DNA of 64,000 bases from Clostridium facile (GCF_014297275.1 NZ_JACOQK010000001.1:2673303-2737302); one strand, 5' to 3'; counted from the first letter of the stretch, positions 15,447-24,533 are shown. Numbers and translations: made by a program. Notes: generated by a model not told the origin, from the letters alone.

Positions 15447-16331
15447 ATGGCTACAAAAGGGATTGTATTGGCAGGAGGAGCTGGAACACGGCTGTATCCT
15501 TCCACGATTGCTTGTTCTAAGCAGATTTTAACCGTTTATGACAAACCTATGATTTATTATCCAATTTCTACTTTAATGCTGGCTGGTATCCAGGATATTT
15601 TGATTATTTCCACTCCACGTGATACCGAAGTATTTAAAGAATTACTGGGGGATGGAAGCCAATTCGGTGTTCGTTTTTCCTATGTAGTACAAACCGCTCC
15701 AAGGGGATTAGCAGAAGCCTTCATTTTAGGAGAAGAATTTATTGGGGATGATAATGTTTGCTTGGTATTAGGGGATAATATCTTCTATGGCTACCGTTTT
15801 ACAGAGCGCTTACAGGCTGCTGTAAACCGTAAAGATGGCGCTACTATTTTTGGCTACCATGTAAGCAATCCAAAAGCATTTGGCGTTGTAGATTTTGATG
15901 AAGACGGAAATGTACTTTCTATTGAGGAAAAACCGGAACATCCAAAATCCAACTATGCGGTTCCAGGATTGTATTTCTATGATAACAAAGTTGTGGAAAT
16001 TGCGAAGAATGTAAAACCTTCCGCACGTGGAGAGTTGGAAATCACTTCTGTGAACAACGCTTATCTGGAAGCTGGAAAATTAAAAGTAGAATTGTTTGGC
16101 CGTGGCATGGCTTGGCTGGATACTGGTACCCACCGTGCGATGCTGGCAGCTGCTAACTTTATTGAAGCGGTACAGACCCGCCAGGGATTGTATGTATCCT
16201 GTTTGGAAGAAATTGCTTACCGCAATAAATTTATTACCAAAGAACAGCTGTTACAACAAGCTGACCGTATGAAAACCACAGAATATGGCCAGTATTTATA
16301 TCAGGTAGCAGAAACAGTTGTTGTGAAATAA
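15447..16331 (+). CDS. rmlA: Glucose-1-phosphate thymidylyltransferase
   Basis: RmlA makes dTDP-glucose from glucose-1-phosphate and dTTP, the first step to dTDP-L-rhamnose. The protein is 294 aa, with the nucleotidyltransferase motif LAGGAGTRLYPST at the N-terminus and YDKPMIYYP at about 32-40. Downstream, GDNIFYG and EEKPEHPKSNYAVPGLY are family landmarks. ATG at 15447 follows GAGGAGGAT by eight bases. An open frame extending 66 codons upstream runs into the previous gene and is not real. rmlD, rmlB and rmlC follow. Confidence 0.96.
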   Translation: MATKGIVLAGGAGTRLYPSTIACSKQILTVYDKPMIYYPISTLMLAGIQDILIISTPRDTEVFKELLGDGSQFGVRFSYVVQTAPRGLAEAFILGEEFIGDDNVCLVLGDNIFYGYRFTERLQAAVNRKDGATIFGYHVSNPKAFGVVDFDEDGNVLSIEEKPEHPKSNYAVPGLYFYDNKVVEIAKNVKPSARGELEITSVNNAYLEAGKLKVELFGRGMAWLDTGTHRAMLAAANFIEAVQTRQGLYVSCLEEIAYRNKFITKEQLLQQADRMKTTEYGQYLYQVAETVVVK

Positions 16332-16343
16332 GAGGAATTGAAT

Positions 16344-17231
16344 ATGAATATTGTCATTACAGGCTGTCATGGACAGTTAGGTACTGAATTACAAAAAGTT
16401 TTAAAAACAGGAATATCCGAATTGGGTCCTATTTCAGAAGTATACAAAAATGCGACTGTAGTAGCCGTTGATATTGAAGATTTGGATATCGGAGACTTTG
16501 ATGCTGTATCCGCCTTTATGGAACAGCATAAACCAGATGTTGTTTTTAACTGTGCGGCAATGACCAATGTAGATGGCTGTGAAACTAACCAAGAAGTTGC
16601 GATGAAAGCAAATGCCATTGGTCCAAGGAATCTGGCTGTTATGTGTAAAAAGCTGGATGCAAAACTGGTGCATGTATCAACTGACTATGTGTTTGCCGGA
16701 GATGGAAACCGCCCTTATGTGGAATGGGATATTACCAATCCGCAAAGCGTTTATGGTGCTTCCAAAAACCTGGGAGAACAATATGTACGGGAGTTTTGTG
16801 ATAAATACTTTATTGCTAGAACATCCTGGTTATATGGTTATGTAGGCAAAAACTTTATCAAAACAATGCTGCGCCTTGGAAGAACCAATGGAGCGGTAAC
16901 TGTAGTAGATGATCAACGTGGAAACCCAACCAATGCGGCTGACCTGGCCTATCATCTGTTGCAATTAGCTGTTACCAATGAATATGGTGTTTATCATTGT
17001 ACCTGTAATGGTGAATGCAGTTGGTATGAGTTTGCTTGTAAAATCATGGAAGTATTCCATGTAGACGCAAAAGTAAGCCCTTGCACATCAGAAGAATTCC
17101 CAAGCCCAACAAAACGCCCAGCGTATTCCTCTTTGGATAATATGATGTTGCGTTGTACTATTGGCGACCATATGCGTTCTTGGGAAGAAGCCCTGGAAAG
17201 TTACGCAAAAAACTATAAGGAAGAAGGATAA
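16344..17231 (+). CDS. rmlD: dTDP-4-dehydrorhamnose reductase
   Basis: RmlD performs the last step of dTDP-L-rhamnose synthesis, an NAD(P)H-dependent reduction. The 295-aa short-chain dehydrogenase has GCHGQLG near the N-terminus for cofactor binding, STDYVFAG, and the catalytic YGASKNLGE (YxxxK). ATG at 16344 follows AGAGGAA; a TTG two codons upstream is too close to the site. It lies between rmlA and rmlB, so gene order does not follow pathway order. Confidence 0.95.
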   Translation: MNIVITGCHGQLGTELQKVLKTGISELGPISEVYKNATVVAVDIEDLDIGDFDAVSAFMEQHKPDVVFNCAAMTNVDGCETNQEVAMKANAIGPRNLAVMCKKLDAKLVHVSTDYVFAGDGNRPYVEWDITNPQSVYGASKNLGEQYVREFCDKYFIARTSWLYGYVGKNFIKTMLRLGRTNGAVTVVDDQRGNPTNAADLAYHLLQLAVTNEYGVYHCTCNGECSWYEFACKIMEVFHVDAKVSPCTSEEFPSPTKRPAYSSLDNMMLRCTIGDHMRSWEEALESYAKNYKEEG

Positions 17232-17237
17232 TAAAAC

Positions 17238-18296
17238 ATGAAAACTTATTTAGTAACCGGCGGCGCTGGATTTATCGGCTCTAACTTTGTCATTTATATG
17301 CTGAACAAATATGATGATGTCAAAATCATCAATGTAGATAAACTAACCTATGCAGGTAACTTGGAGAACTTAAAAGATGTGGAAAACAATCCACGCCATG
17401 TATTTGTACAGGCTGACATCTGTGATGAAGCTGCAATTTCTAAAATTTTTGAGGAAAACGAAATTGACTATGTGGTAAACTTCGCGGCAGAAAGCCACGT
17501 AGACCGCAGCATCACAAACCCAGAAATCTTTGTGGAAAGCAATGTTATGGGTACCGTAAATATGCTGAAATGCGCCAAAAAGGCATGGCAGATTGGCGAT
17601 GACCAATACAAAGAAGGCGTGAAATATTTACAGGTTTCTACTGATGAAGTATACGGCTCTTTGGGCGAAACAGGCTATTTTATGGAAACCACTCCATTGG
17701 ATCCTCACAGCCCATATTCTTCCAGTAAAGCTTCCGCTGATTTGTTTGTAAAAGCTTATCATGATACTTACAAATTCCCAGTGAATATTACTAGATGTTC
17801 CAATAACTACGGCCCATATCAGTTCCCTGAAAAACTGATCCCATTGATGATCAACAATGTATTGCAGCATAAACAACTGCCAGTATATGGAGATGGCATG
17901 CAGGTGCGCGACTGGTTGTTTGTAGAAGACCACTGCAAAGCAATTGATATGGTAATCCGCGATGGTAAAATTGGCGAAGTTTACAATGTAGGCGGCCACA
18001 ACGAACGTCCTAATATTGTCATTGTAAAAACCATTATCGATTATATTCAGAAAAATATTGACAGCGAAGTTGGCGAGCACCTCATCAAGTATGTAGAGGA
18101 CAGAAAAGGCCACGACAGACGTTATGGAATCGCTCCAGATAAAATTAAAGAGGATTTGGGTTGGTATCCAGAAACCACCTTTGAAGTTGGTATCGTAAAA
18201 ACAATCCAATGGTACTTGGACAACAAAGAATGGATGGATAATGTAACCAGTGGTCAATACCAACAGTACTACGAAAAAATGTACGCAAATAAATAA
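17238..18296 (+). CDS. rmlB: dTDP-glucose 4,6-dehydratase
   Basis: RmlB converts dTDP-glucose to dTDP-4-keto-6-deoxyglucose. The 352-aa extended SDR begins with the NAD motif GGAGFIG and has STDEVYG and the catalytic YSSSKASADL (YxxxK near 156-160). Later RCSNNYGPYQFPEKLIP is characteristic of RmlB. It lies six bases after rmlD. A perfect 9-bp hairpin follows it before rmlC. Confidence 0.97.
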   Translation: MKTYLVTGGAGFIGSNFVIYMLNKYDDVKIINVDKLTYAGNLENLKDVENNPRHVFVQADICDEAAISKIFEENEIDYVVNFAAESHVDRSITNPEIFVESNVMGTVNMLKCAKKAWQIGDDQYKEGVKYLQVSTDEVYGSLGETGYFMETTPLDPHSPYSSSKASADLFVKAYHDTYKFPVNITRCSNNYGPYQFPEKLIPLMINNVLQHKQLPVYGDGMQVRDWLFVEDHCKAIDMVIRDGKIGEVYNVGGHNERPNIVIVKTIIDYIQKNIDSEVGEHLIKYVEDRKGHDRRYGIAPDKIKEDLGWYPETTFEVGIVKTIQWYLDNKEWMDNVTSGQYQQYYEKMYANK

Positions 18297-18303
18297 TGAC
18301 CAA

Positions 18304-18329
18304 AGGGGCAGTTAATCATCACTGCCCCT
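18304..18329 (+). other. Hairpin between rmlB and rmlC
   Basis: AGGGGCAGT (18304-18312) pairs perfectly with ACTGCCCCT (18321-18329) around an 8-nt loop. No T-run follows, so it is more likely an RNA stability or processing stem than a terminator. Confidence 0.55.
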
Positions 18330-18355
18330 ATATGGATTTATGAGGAGAATACAAA

Positions 18356-18904
18356 ATGGGTAAATTTAAATTTATTGAAACCGGAATTGATGACTTATTT
18401 ATTATTGAATCCCAACGTTTTGGGGATGCCCGCGGCTATTTTATGGAAACCTACAACGAAAAAGACTTCCATGACGCTGGCTTGACCATGCGTTTTGTAC
18501 AGGCAAATGAATCCCGTTCCTGTAAGGGCGTATTGCGTGGAATGCACTTCCAAAAGAACTTCCCACAGGGAAAATTGGTTCGCTGCACAAAAGGGGAAGT
18601 TTATGATGTTGCAGTTGACTTAAGAAAAGATTCCAAAACTTACGGAAAATGGTACGGTGTAAACCTCTCTGAGGAAAACAAACGCCAATTTTATGTTCCA
18701 GAAGGTTTTGCCCATGGGTTTTATGTATTGAGCGATGTGGCTGAATTTGTATACCAAGTAACAAATTTATATCATCCGGAAGATGAAGGCGCTCTGTTCT
18801 GGAATGACCCAGAAGTAGGAATTAAATGGCCTTTGATTGATGGGGTAGAAGTATTACTGAGTGAAAAAGATAAGAAAAACCCATTGTTAAAAGACATCCA
18901 GTAG
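18356..18904 (+). CDS. rmlC: dTDP-4-dehydrorhamnose 3,5-epimerase
   Basis: RmlC epimerises the keto sugar at C3 and C5 before RmlD reduces it. The 182-aa cupin shows the family run RGMHFQ (catalytic His), the DLRKDSKTYGKW region and VPEGFAHGFYVLSD. TGAGGAG lies ahead of the ATG. With rmlA, rmlD and rmlB it completes the pathway in one operon. The stop codon lies 18 bases before the exporter permease start. Confidence 0.96.
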   Translation: MGKFKFIETGIDDLFIIESQRFGDARGYFMETYNEKDFHDAGLTMRFVQANESRSCKGVLRGMHFQKNFPQGKLVRCTKGEVYDVAVDLRKDSKTYGKWYGVNLSEENKRQFYVPEGFAHGFYVLSDVAEFVYQVTNLYHPEDEGALFWNDPEVGIKWPLIDGVEVLLSEKDKKNPLLKDIQ

Positions 18905-18922
18905 TTGGAAAGGAGTATCGGT

Positions 18923-19741
18923 TTGAGAGGATACTTAGCTGATTTTAAACGTTATACCCCATTGCTGATGGATTTAACAGGCCGTGATATCAAGGTGAAA
19001 TACCGCCGTTCCGTTCTAGGGCTGGCGTGGAGTATTTTAAATCCATTGTTAACCATGATTGTATTGACACAGGTATTCGGCTATTTGTTAAAAATTCAAG
19101 TGCCGGATTTCCCTGTATTTTATATTGTAGGGTCATCTTTGTTCAACTTTTTTTCAGAAGCGACCAGTGCTTCTATGTCTTCCATTATAGGAGCATCTTC
19201 TCTGATCAAAAAAGTATATATTCCAAAGTATATTTTCCCGCTGGAAAAATGTCTATTTAGTTTGGTAAACCTATTATTCTCCTTGATTGCGGTTGTCATT
19301 GTTATGTTCTTCCAGGGTATGGTGCCAACCTGGCGGGTAATCTTATTCTTTGTTCCAATTTTATATACCTTGGTGTTCGCAATTGGAATGAGCTTTATTT
19401 TAAGTGCTTTAACCGTATTTTTCCGGGATATTCTCCACCTGTATGGGGTTATTATTACCTTGTGGACCTATTTGACACCAATCATTTATCCAGTTTCGTT
19501 GTTAAAAAGCGCAAGTGAAGTGGGCGGCATTGCCGGGAATACCCTGTGGACTGTTGTAAACTTAAACCCAATGTACCACTACGTCGAATACTTCCGTGCG
19601 GTCGTTATGAATAACGCGGATTATGGGTTTATTCCTGGATTACGTGAGAATTTAATTTGTGCAGGCAGCGCATTGTTTGTATTGGTTGTTGGCGCGTTAG
19701 TATTCAAAAAAGCGCAGGATCGTTTTATCCTGCATATTTAA
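18923..19741 (+). CDS. Polysaccharide ABC exporter, membrane subunit (Wzm-type)
   Basis: The 272-aa protein has about six membrane helices and the ABC-2 signature near its N-terminus (RDIKVKYRRSVLGLAWSILNP). Such permeases move a lipid-linked polysaccharide across the membrane, driven by a Wzt-type ATPase. The start is TTG at 18923 with AAGGAG seven bases ahead. An in-frame TTG at 18905 lies before that site and is unlikely. The ATPase gene follows 20 bases later, and the rml genes precede it, so the cargo is probably a rhamnose-containing glycan. Confidence 0.9.
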   Translation: MRGYLADFKRYTPLLMDLTGRDIKVKYRRSVLGLAWSILNPLLTMIVLTQVFGYLLKIQVPDFPVFYIVGSSLFNFFSEATSASMSSIIGASSLIKKVYIPKYIFPLEKCLFSLVNLLFSLIAVVIVMFFQGMVPTWRVILFFVPILYTLVFAIGMSFILSALTVFFRDILHLYGVIITLWTYLTPIIYPVSLLKSASEVGGIAGNTLWTVVNLNPMYHYVEYFRAVVMNNADYGFIPGLRENLICAGSALFVLVVGALVFKKAQDRFILHI

Positions 19742-19761
19742 CCGAAAAGGAGCTGGCAGTT

Positions 19762-20493
19762 TTGTCAAATAACGCAGTAGAAATTCGAGATGTAGAAATG
19801 CATTTTAACATGAGCAGCGAACGGTTGGAAAGCTTAAAAGAATACTTTATCAAATTAGTAAAACGTGAGCTGCATTTTAAAGATTTTATTGCATTAAATG
19901 GTGTAACAGTAGATATCCCAAAAGGGGATGTGTTTGGAATTGTGGGTTTAAATGGTTCCGGTAAAAGTACCTTGTTAAAGATTATTTCTGGTATTTTAAA
20001 ACCAACAAAAGGATCTGTATCCATCCATGGCAGTATTGCACCATTGATTGAGTTAGGCGCTGGTTTTGATATGGAATTAACCGCGCGGGAAAATATATTC
20101 TTAAACGGTTCTGTATTAGGGTATTCCAAAAAATTTATGAAAGAACATTTCGACGAAATTGTTGATTTCTCTGAAATGCATGATTTTTTGGATGCTCCTA
20201 TGAAAAACTATTCTTCCGGTATGGTGGCAAGGGTGGCATTTGCCATTGCTACTATGACAAAACCAGATATTTTAATTGTGGACGAGATTTTGGCAGTAGG
20301 GGATTTCCATTTCCAAGAAAAATGTGAAAAACGTATTGCTGAAATGATGAGCGGTGGTACAACAGTTATTATTGTTTCCCACTCATTAGACCAGATTGAA
20401 CGTCTTTGTAAACATGTTATGTGGCTGGATCATGGTAATGTAAAGATGATCGGCGACGTAGATGAAGTGTGCGAAGCCTATAAAAATTGTTAA
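19762..20493 (+). CDS. Polysaccharide ABC exporter, ATPase (Wzt-type)
   Basis: The 243-aa ATPase has Walker A GLNGSGKST near 62-70, the signature NYSSGM and Walker B ILIVDEILAVGD. That form is typical of Wzt/TagH polysaccharide and teichoic-acid exporters. It lacks the C-terminal sugar-binding domain found in O9a-type Wzt, so it probably does not itself recognise a chain-end modification. The start is TTG at 19762 with AAAAGGAG about nine bases upstream. A longer frame into the permease gene is spurious. Confidence 0.92.
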   Translation: MSNNAVEIRDVEMHFNMSSERLESLKEYFIKLVKRELHFKDFIALNGVTVDIPKGDVFGIVGLNGSGKSTLLKIISGILKPTKGSVSIHGSIAPLIELGAGFDMELTARENIFLNGSVLGYSKKFMKEHFDEIVDFSEMHDFLDAPMKNYSSGMVARVAFAIATMTKPDILIVDEILAVGDFHFQEKCEKRIAEMMSGGTTVIIVSHSLDQIERLCKHVMWLDHGNVKMIGDVDEVCEAYKNC

Positions 20494-20498
20494 AATAA

Positions 20499-20532
20499 AA
20501 ATAGGTTCGGTGTTTTTTCCGAGCCTGTTTTA
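20499..20532 (+). terminator. Terminator-like hairpin after wzt
   Basis: AGGTTCGG (20503-20510) pairs with CCGAGCCT (20519-20526) with one G-U pair, flanked by AAAA/TTTT that lengthen the stem. The T-run is short. It probably lowers transcription into the next glycosyltransferase. Confidence 0.55.
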
Positions 20533-20595
20533 CCAAACTGAGATCATAGGAGGATTGGGACAGGTATTTTTGGAAAATAACCTGTATGGTGTATT

Positions 20596-22410
20596 ATGAG
20601 TTTAAAGAGTTTTTTAAAAAATAATAGGCATACCAAACTATTGTATACAGGTTTGGCGAGCTGGAAAAATGATGGCATCCGGATGACATTAGCACGTATG
20701 AGAATGCGGAAACACAGAATTTTAAATGAAAAAGAATATATGAAAAACTATCTTCCTTCCAAAGAACAATTGGAGAAAGAACGCAGGACAGTATTTGACA
20801 AAGATATTACATTTAGTATTATTGTGCCATTATATAATACTCCTGTTGGATTTTTAAGGGAAATGATTCAGTCAGTGCAGGCTCAAACCTATTCCAAATG
20901 GGAACTTTGTTTAGCGGATGGCAGTGATGACCAACACCCAGAAGTACGCCAGGTTTGTGAGCGGTTTGCTGCTAATGATTCCAGGATTCGCTATCAGAAA
21001 TTAGAGAAAAACTATGGAATTCCTGGTAATACCAATGCTTGTTTGAAAATGGCAACTGGTAATTTTATTACCTTATTTGACCATGATGATATGTTGCATC
21101 CTTCTGCTTTATTTGAAAATATGAAGGCAATTACAGAACAAGGCGCGGATTTTATTTATACCGATGAAATGGTATTTGAAGGTAGTATTGCCAATACCGT
21201 TTTAATTCACTTTAAACCTGACTTTTCCATTGATACCTTGCGTGGACATAACTATATTTGCCACTTAACTTCCTTTAGCAAAGAGTTGCAGGAAAAAGTA
21301 GGGTACTTCTCTGAAGATTATAATGGGAGCCAGGACTATGATATGATCTTGCGTTTGACAGAACAGGCTCAGAAAATTGTGCATATTCCAAAAGTAATGT
21401 ATTTTTGGAGAAGGCATTCTGGCTCTGTGGCAAGCGATGTCAGTGTAAAACCTTACTGTATGGTTTCCGCGAAAAAAGCGTTGGCAGACCACCTGGAACG
21501 TGAGGGGCTGAAAGGGGAAGTAGTGGATTCCAGTATCCTCTCTACCTATAAAATTAATTATGAAATTGAAGGGACACCTTTGATTTCCATTATTATTGCG
21601 AATAAAGACCATATTGATGATTTGGATAAATGTCTGAAATCTATTTTTGAGAAAACAACTTATCCAAACTATGAAATTATCATTGTGGAAAACAATAGCG
21701 AAGTAAAAGAAACCTTCAGCTATTACGAACGAATGGAACGGGAGCATGACTGTGTACATGTTGTAAAATGGGATGGTATTTTTAACTACTCTGCCATTAA
21801 CAATTTTGGTGTAAAACACAGTGAAGGTGATTACATATTGTTACTGAACAATGATATGGAAGTCATCACAGAAAATTGGCTGGAAGAAATGTTGATGTTT
21901 GTCCAGAGAAAAGATGTTGGAATTGCTGGAGCAAAACTATATTATCCTGACAATACCATCCAACACGCTGGAATTATTGTCGGTATTGGTGGCAGCGCAG
22001 GTCATGCCCATAAAGGGTTCCCTCGCAGTGATGGCGGTTATATCCATCGTTTGACCATTGCTCAGGATTTAAGTGGGGTTACAGGTGCTTGCCTAATGAC
22101 CAAACGTTCCGTTTGGGATGAAGTTGGTGGATTGGATGAAGAAAACTTTGTGGTTGCTTTTAACGATGTTGATTTCTGCTTACGTGTCCGCGAAGCAGGA
22201 TATTTAGTGGTATTTACCCCTTATGCAGAACTTTACCACTATGAATCCAAGAGCCGTGGTTATGAGGATACTCCAGAAAAACAAAAACGTTTTGACAGGG
22301 AAAGAACTCGCCTACGGAAACGCTGGGCGAAAATCCTGGAAGAAGGGGACCCTTACTATAACCCTAACTTTACCTTGGACCGGGAAGATTTTTCTTTGAG
22401 AGACCGTTAA
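20596..22410 (+). CDS. Two-domain GT2 glycosyltransferase
   Basis: The 604-aa protein has two GT-A domains. The first (about 70-290) contains SIIVPLYNTPVGFL and FDHDDMLHPSALF. The second (about 320-560) contains SIIIANKDHIDDL, LLLNNDMEVI and FNDVDFCLRVREAGY. Such bifunctional enzymes often polymerise rhamnan or galactofuranan-like backbones. The N-terminal 65 residues are basic and may contact the membrane. The ribosome site is odd: AGGAGG lies 42 bases upstream (20548-20553), and a hairpin (20561-20584) separates it from the ATG. It is probably the third glycosyltransferase of the operon. Confidence 0.88.
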   Translation: MSLKSFLKNNRHTKLLYTGLASWKNDGIRMTLARMRMRKHRILNEKEYMKNYLPSKEQLEKERRTVFDKDITFSIIVPLYNTPVGFLREMIQSVQAQTYSKWELCLADGSDDQHPEVRQVCERFAANDSRIRYQKLEKNYGIPGNTNACLKMATGNFITLFDHDDMLHPSALFENMKAITEQGADFIYTDEMVFEGSIANTVLIHFKPDFSIDTLRGHNYICHLTSFSKELQEKVGYFSEDYNGSQDYDMILRLTEQAQKIVHIPKVMYFWRRHSGSVASDVSVKPYCMVSAKKALADHLEREGLKGEVVDSSILSTYKINYEIEGTPLISIIIANKDHIDDLDKCLKSIFEKTTYPNYEIIIVENNSEVKETFSYYERMEREHDCVHVVKWDGIFNYSAINNFGVKHSEGDYILLLNNDMEVITENWLEEMLMFVQRKDVGIAGAKLYYPDNTIQHAGIIVGIGGSAGHAHKGFPRSDGGYIHRLTIAQDLSGVTGACLMTKRSVWDEVGGLDEENFVVAFNDVDFCLRVREAGYLVVFTPYAELYHYESKSRGYEDTPEKQKRFDRERTRLRKRWAKILEEGDPYYNPNFTLDREDFSLRDR

Positions 22411-22433
22411 GTATTAGAAAGAAGGCGTATTCC

Positions 22434-22934
22434 ATGTCAATTCAAATCAAGATTTGTAGTACACAAGAGGATGTAAAATTAATTGCTGCTTTAGCGGATA
22501 AAATTTGGCACGAACATTTTACTCCGTTGATTGGTAAAGAACAAGTGGAGTATATGGTAGAAAAATTCCAAAGTGAGCAGGCAATTGGAGATGCTGTCAA
22601 CCATCAAAATTACCGTTATTTTATGGCATTTGACGGAGACCGTTTGGTAGGGTACTGCGGTGTACAACCCCAGGAAAAAGAGCTGTTTTTAAGTAAATTA
22701 TATATGGATCAGGCTTATAGAAAGCGTGGCATCGCAAAAAGTTTACTGGAACAGGCAAAAATATATGCGAAAGAGTTGGGAAAACCGTCTATTTACCTCA
22801 CTGTTAATAAAGGAAATAATGGTCCTATCGCAGCATATTTAAAAATGGGGTTTACCAATGATGAATCCATTGTAACTGATATTGGAAACGGCTTTGTAAT
22901 GGATGACTATATTATGCGTCTGCGTTTACAATAA
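22434..22934 (+). CDS. GNAT family N-acetyltransferase
   Basis: The 166-aa acyl-CoA transferase has the GNAT core: the segment LYMDQAYRKRGIAKSLLEQA holds the pyrophosphate-binding R/Q-x-x-G-x-G/A loop. AGAAGG precedes ATG. It lies 23 bases after the polysaccharide glycosyltransferase and ahead of a terminator, so it may be the last gene of that operon. Resemblance to diamine or general small-molecule acetyltransferases is only at fold level, and the substrate is unknown. Confidence 0.85.
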   Translation: MSIQIKICSTQEDVKLIAALADKIWHEHFTPLIGKEQVEYMVEKFQSEQAIGDAVNHQNYRYFMAFDGDRLVGYCGVQPQEKELFLSKLYMDQAYRKRGIAKSLLEQAKIYAKELGKPSIYLTVNKGNNGPIAAYLKMGFTNDESIVTDIGNGFVMDDYIMRLRLQ

Positions 22935-22951
22935 ACACGTAGATGAGATAT

Positions 22952-22980
22952 AAAAGGCAGTGGATGTTCCATTGCCTTTT
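22952..22980 (+). terminator. Terminator of the polysaccharide operon
   Basis: The 13-bp arms 22952-22964 and 22968-22980 pair with one G-U and a TGT loop, ending in TTTTG. Confidence 0.85.
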
Positions 22981-22997
22981 GCGTTATGGAGGAATTG

Positions 22998-23858
22998 ATG
23001 GAATATCAAGTAAAAGATGGAAATTTAATCTTACATATCCCGGGTTTTTCTCTGGTTGACAGCTTGGATTGCGGTCAGTGTTTCCGGTTTGAGCAGTTGC
23101 CTGATGGCAGGGTTTGCGGTATGGCGGGAAACCATTTTTTATCTGCTTTCCAGCAAGGAGATCAAATTACCTTTGAACATATGGAAAAGCAGGAGTTTGA
23201 GTCCTTTTGGAAGGATTATCTGGATTTAGATACGGATTATCCAGCAATCCAAAAGGTGATTTGCCAAGACAAAACCATTGCTGCTGCTTGCGAATATGCG
23301 GGTGGTATCCACATTTTAAGGCAGGATAGTTGGGAAGCGCTGTGCAGTTTTATCCTCTCTCAAAACAATAATATTCCAAGGATTAAAGGAATTATTTCGC
23401 GGTTATGTGAGAATTTTGGGGAGAAAACAGAATATGGCTATGCCTTTCCCACATTACAACAGCTTTCTCAGTGTAATTTGGAGGATTTATCTGTATTACG
23501 GGCTGGTTTCCGCGCAAAATATTTGTTGGATGCCATTCAAAAAATCAATTCTGGCGAAGTGGATTTGGAACGGGTACGCACTGCGGATTTTCCACAAGCG
23601 AAAGAGGAATTGTTGAAAATTTGCGGCGTTGGAACAAAAGTTGCGGATTGTGCGTTGCTGTTTGGATTTTACCGTTTAGAGTCTTTTCCAATTGATGTGT
23701 GGATGAAACGTGTAATGGAACATTTTTACCCTGATGGGTTTCCAGAATACGCAAAACCGTATGGTGGAATTGCCCAACAGTATTTGTTCCATTATATCCG
23801 TACTTGTCCAGATCAGATCCCAGATGAAATACGGAAAAAGCAGAAAAATGCCGGATAA
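22998..23858 (+). CDS. ogg: 8-oxoguanine DNA glycosylase/AP lyase (Ogg type)
   Basis: This enzyme removes oxidised guanine and nicks the abasic site in base-excision repair. The 286-aa product has an OGG N-terminal domain (DCGQCFRF) and a helix-hairpin-helix motif ICGVGTKVADC with catalytic Lys near 214. The catalytic Asp near 233 is in FPIDVWMKR. The start at 22998 is preferred because GGAGGA at 22988-22993 lies just upstream of it and inside the longer frame from 22986. It starts 18 bases after the preceding terminator, so its own promoter is unclear. Confidence 0.93.
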   Translation: MEYQVKDGNLILHIPGFSLVDSLDCGQCFRFEQLPDGRVCGMAGNHFLSAFQQGDQITFEHMEKQEFESFWKDYLDLDTDYPAIQKVICQDKTIAAACEYAGGIHILRQDSWEALCSFILSQNNNIPRIKGIISRLCENFGEKTEYGYAFPTLQQLSQCNLEDLSVLRAGFRAKYLLDAIQKINSGEVDLERVRTADFPQAKEELLKICGVGTKVADCALLFGFYRLESFPIDVWMKRVMEHFYPDGFPEYAKPYGGIAQQYLFHYIRTCPDQIPDEIRKKQKNAG

Positions 23859-23884
23859 TCAGGTGTTTTTTGTGATTTGTTCGC

Positions 23885-23913
23885 TTGACAGAACCCCTTG
23901 AATTTTATATAAT
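23885..23913 (+). promoter_or_regulatory. Perfect consensus promoter of greA
   Basis: TTGACA (23885-23890), 17 bp and TATAAT (23908-23913). The leader is about 50 nt. Confidence 0.9.
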
Positions 23914-23973
23914 ATAGGGTATTGTCAACAAGTTAATTTTTAATATAAAATAGATTTATTGGAGGTAGTCATT

Positions 23974-24450
23974 TTGGAAACGAAACAGACGATTTTGACC
24001 AGTGAGGGTTTGGCGAGACTGGAAGAAGAATTAGAAGAGCTGAAAACGGTCAAACGTAAAGATGTAGCGGATAAAATTAAAGTTGCACTTTCTTTTGGCG
24101 ACCTTTCTGAAAATAGTGAATATGATGAAGCAAAAAATGAGCAGGCGATTATTGAAGCAAGAATTGCCCAGCTGGATGCAATGCTAAAAAATGCGAAAGT
24201 TCTGGACGATGATGAAGTAACTACAGATAAAGTAAGCGTTGGTTCTAAAATCAGATTAAAAGATATTGAATTTGACGAAGAAGTAGAGTACTCTATTGTT
24301 GGTTCTACCGAAGCCAATCCGGATGAAGGAAAAATCTCGGATGAATCTCCAATCGGAAAAGGCTTAATGGGCCGTAGTGTTGGGGATGTTGTAGAGATTG
24401 AGGTTCCATCCGGAATGATTGAATTTGAGATTTTGGAAATTTCAAAATAG
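23974..24450 (+). CDS. greA: Transcription elongation factor GreA
   Basis: GreA rescues backtracked RNA polymerase by stimulating cleavage of the nascent RNA. The 158-aa protein shows the N-terminal coiled coil, with the acidic tip DLSENSEYDEAKNEQ near 42-56, and a C-terminal FKBP-like domain with SPIGKGLMGRSVGDVVEI. The start is TTG at 23974 with GGAGGT seven bases ahead; a TTG at 23959 overlaps that site. A perfect terminator separates it from lysS. Confidence 0.95.
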   Translation: METKQTILTSEGLARLEEELEELKTVKRKDVADKIKVALSFGDLSENSEYDEAKNEQAIIEARIAQLDAMLKNAKVLDDDEVTTDKVSVGSKIRLKDIEFDEEVEYSIVGSTEANPDEGKISDESPIGKGLMGRSVGDVVEIEVPSGMIEFEILEISK

Positions 24451-24464
24451 GGTGAAGAACGTCC

Positions 24465-24500
24465 GGTGGTTAGCTATAATACTGCTAACCACCTTTTATT
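24465..24500 (+). terminator. Terminator between greA and lysS
   Basis: GGTGGTTAGC (24465-24474) pairs perfectly with GCTAACCACC (24484-24493), followed by TTTTATT. No clear promoter lies between it and lysS, so lysS may depend on readthrough. Confidence 0.88.
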
Positions 24501-24533
24501 CAGGAATAACAGAAAAATAATATGGAGGTAATT

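Noticed and set aside
17628..18263. A 211-codon open frame antisense to rmlB
   Set aside because: It is a shadow of the well-supported rmlB frame, without a ribosome site or recognisable motifs.
22434..22934. GNAT protein as a sugar O-acetyltransferase of the polysaccharide
   Set aside because: Position alone suggests it; the GNAT fold is usually N-acetylating and no sugar-specific motif is visible.
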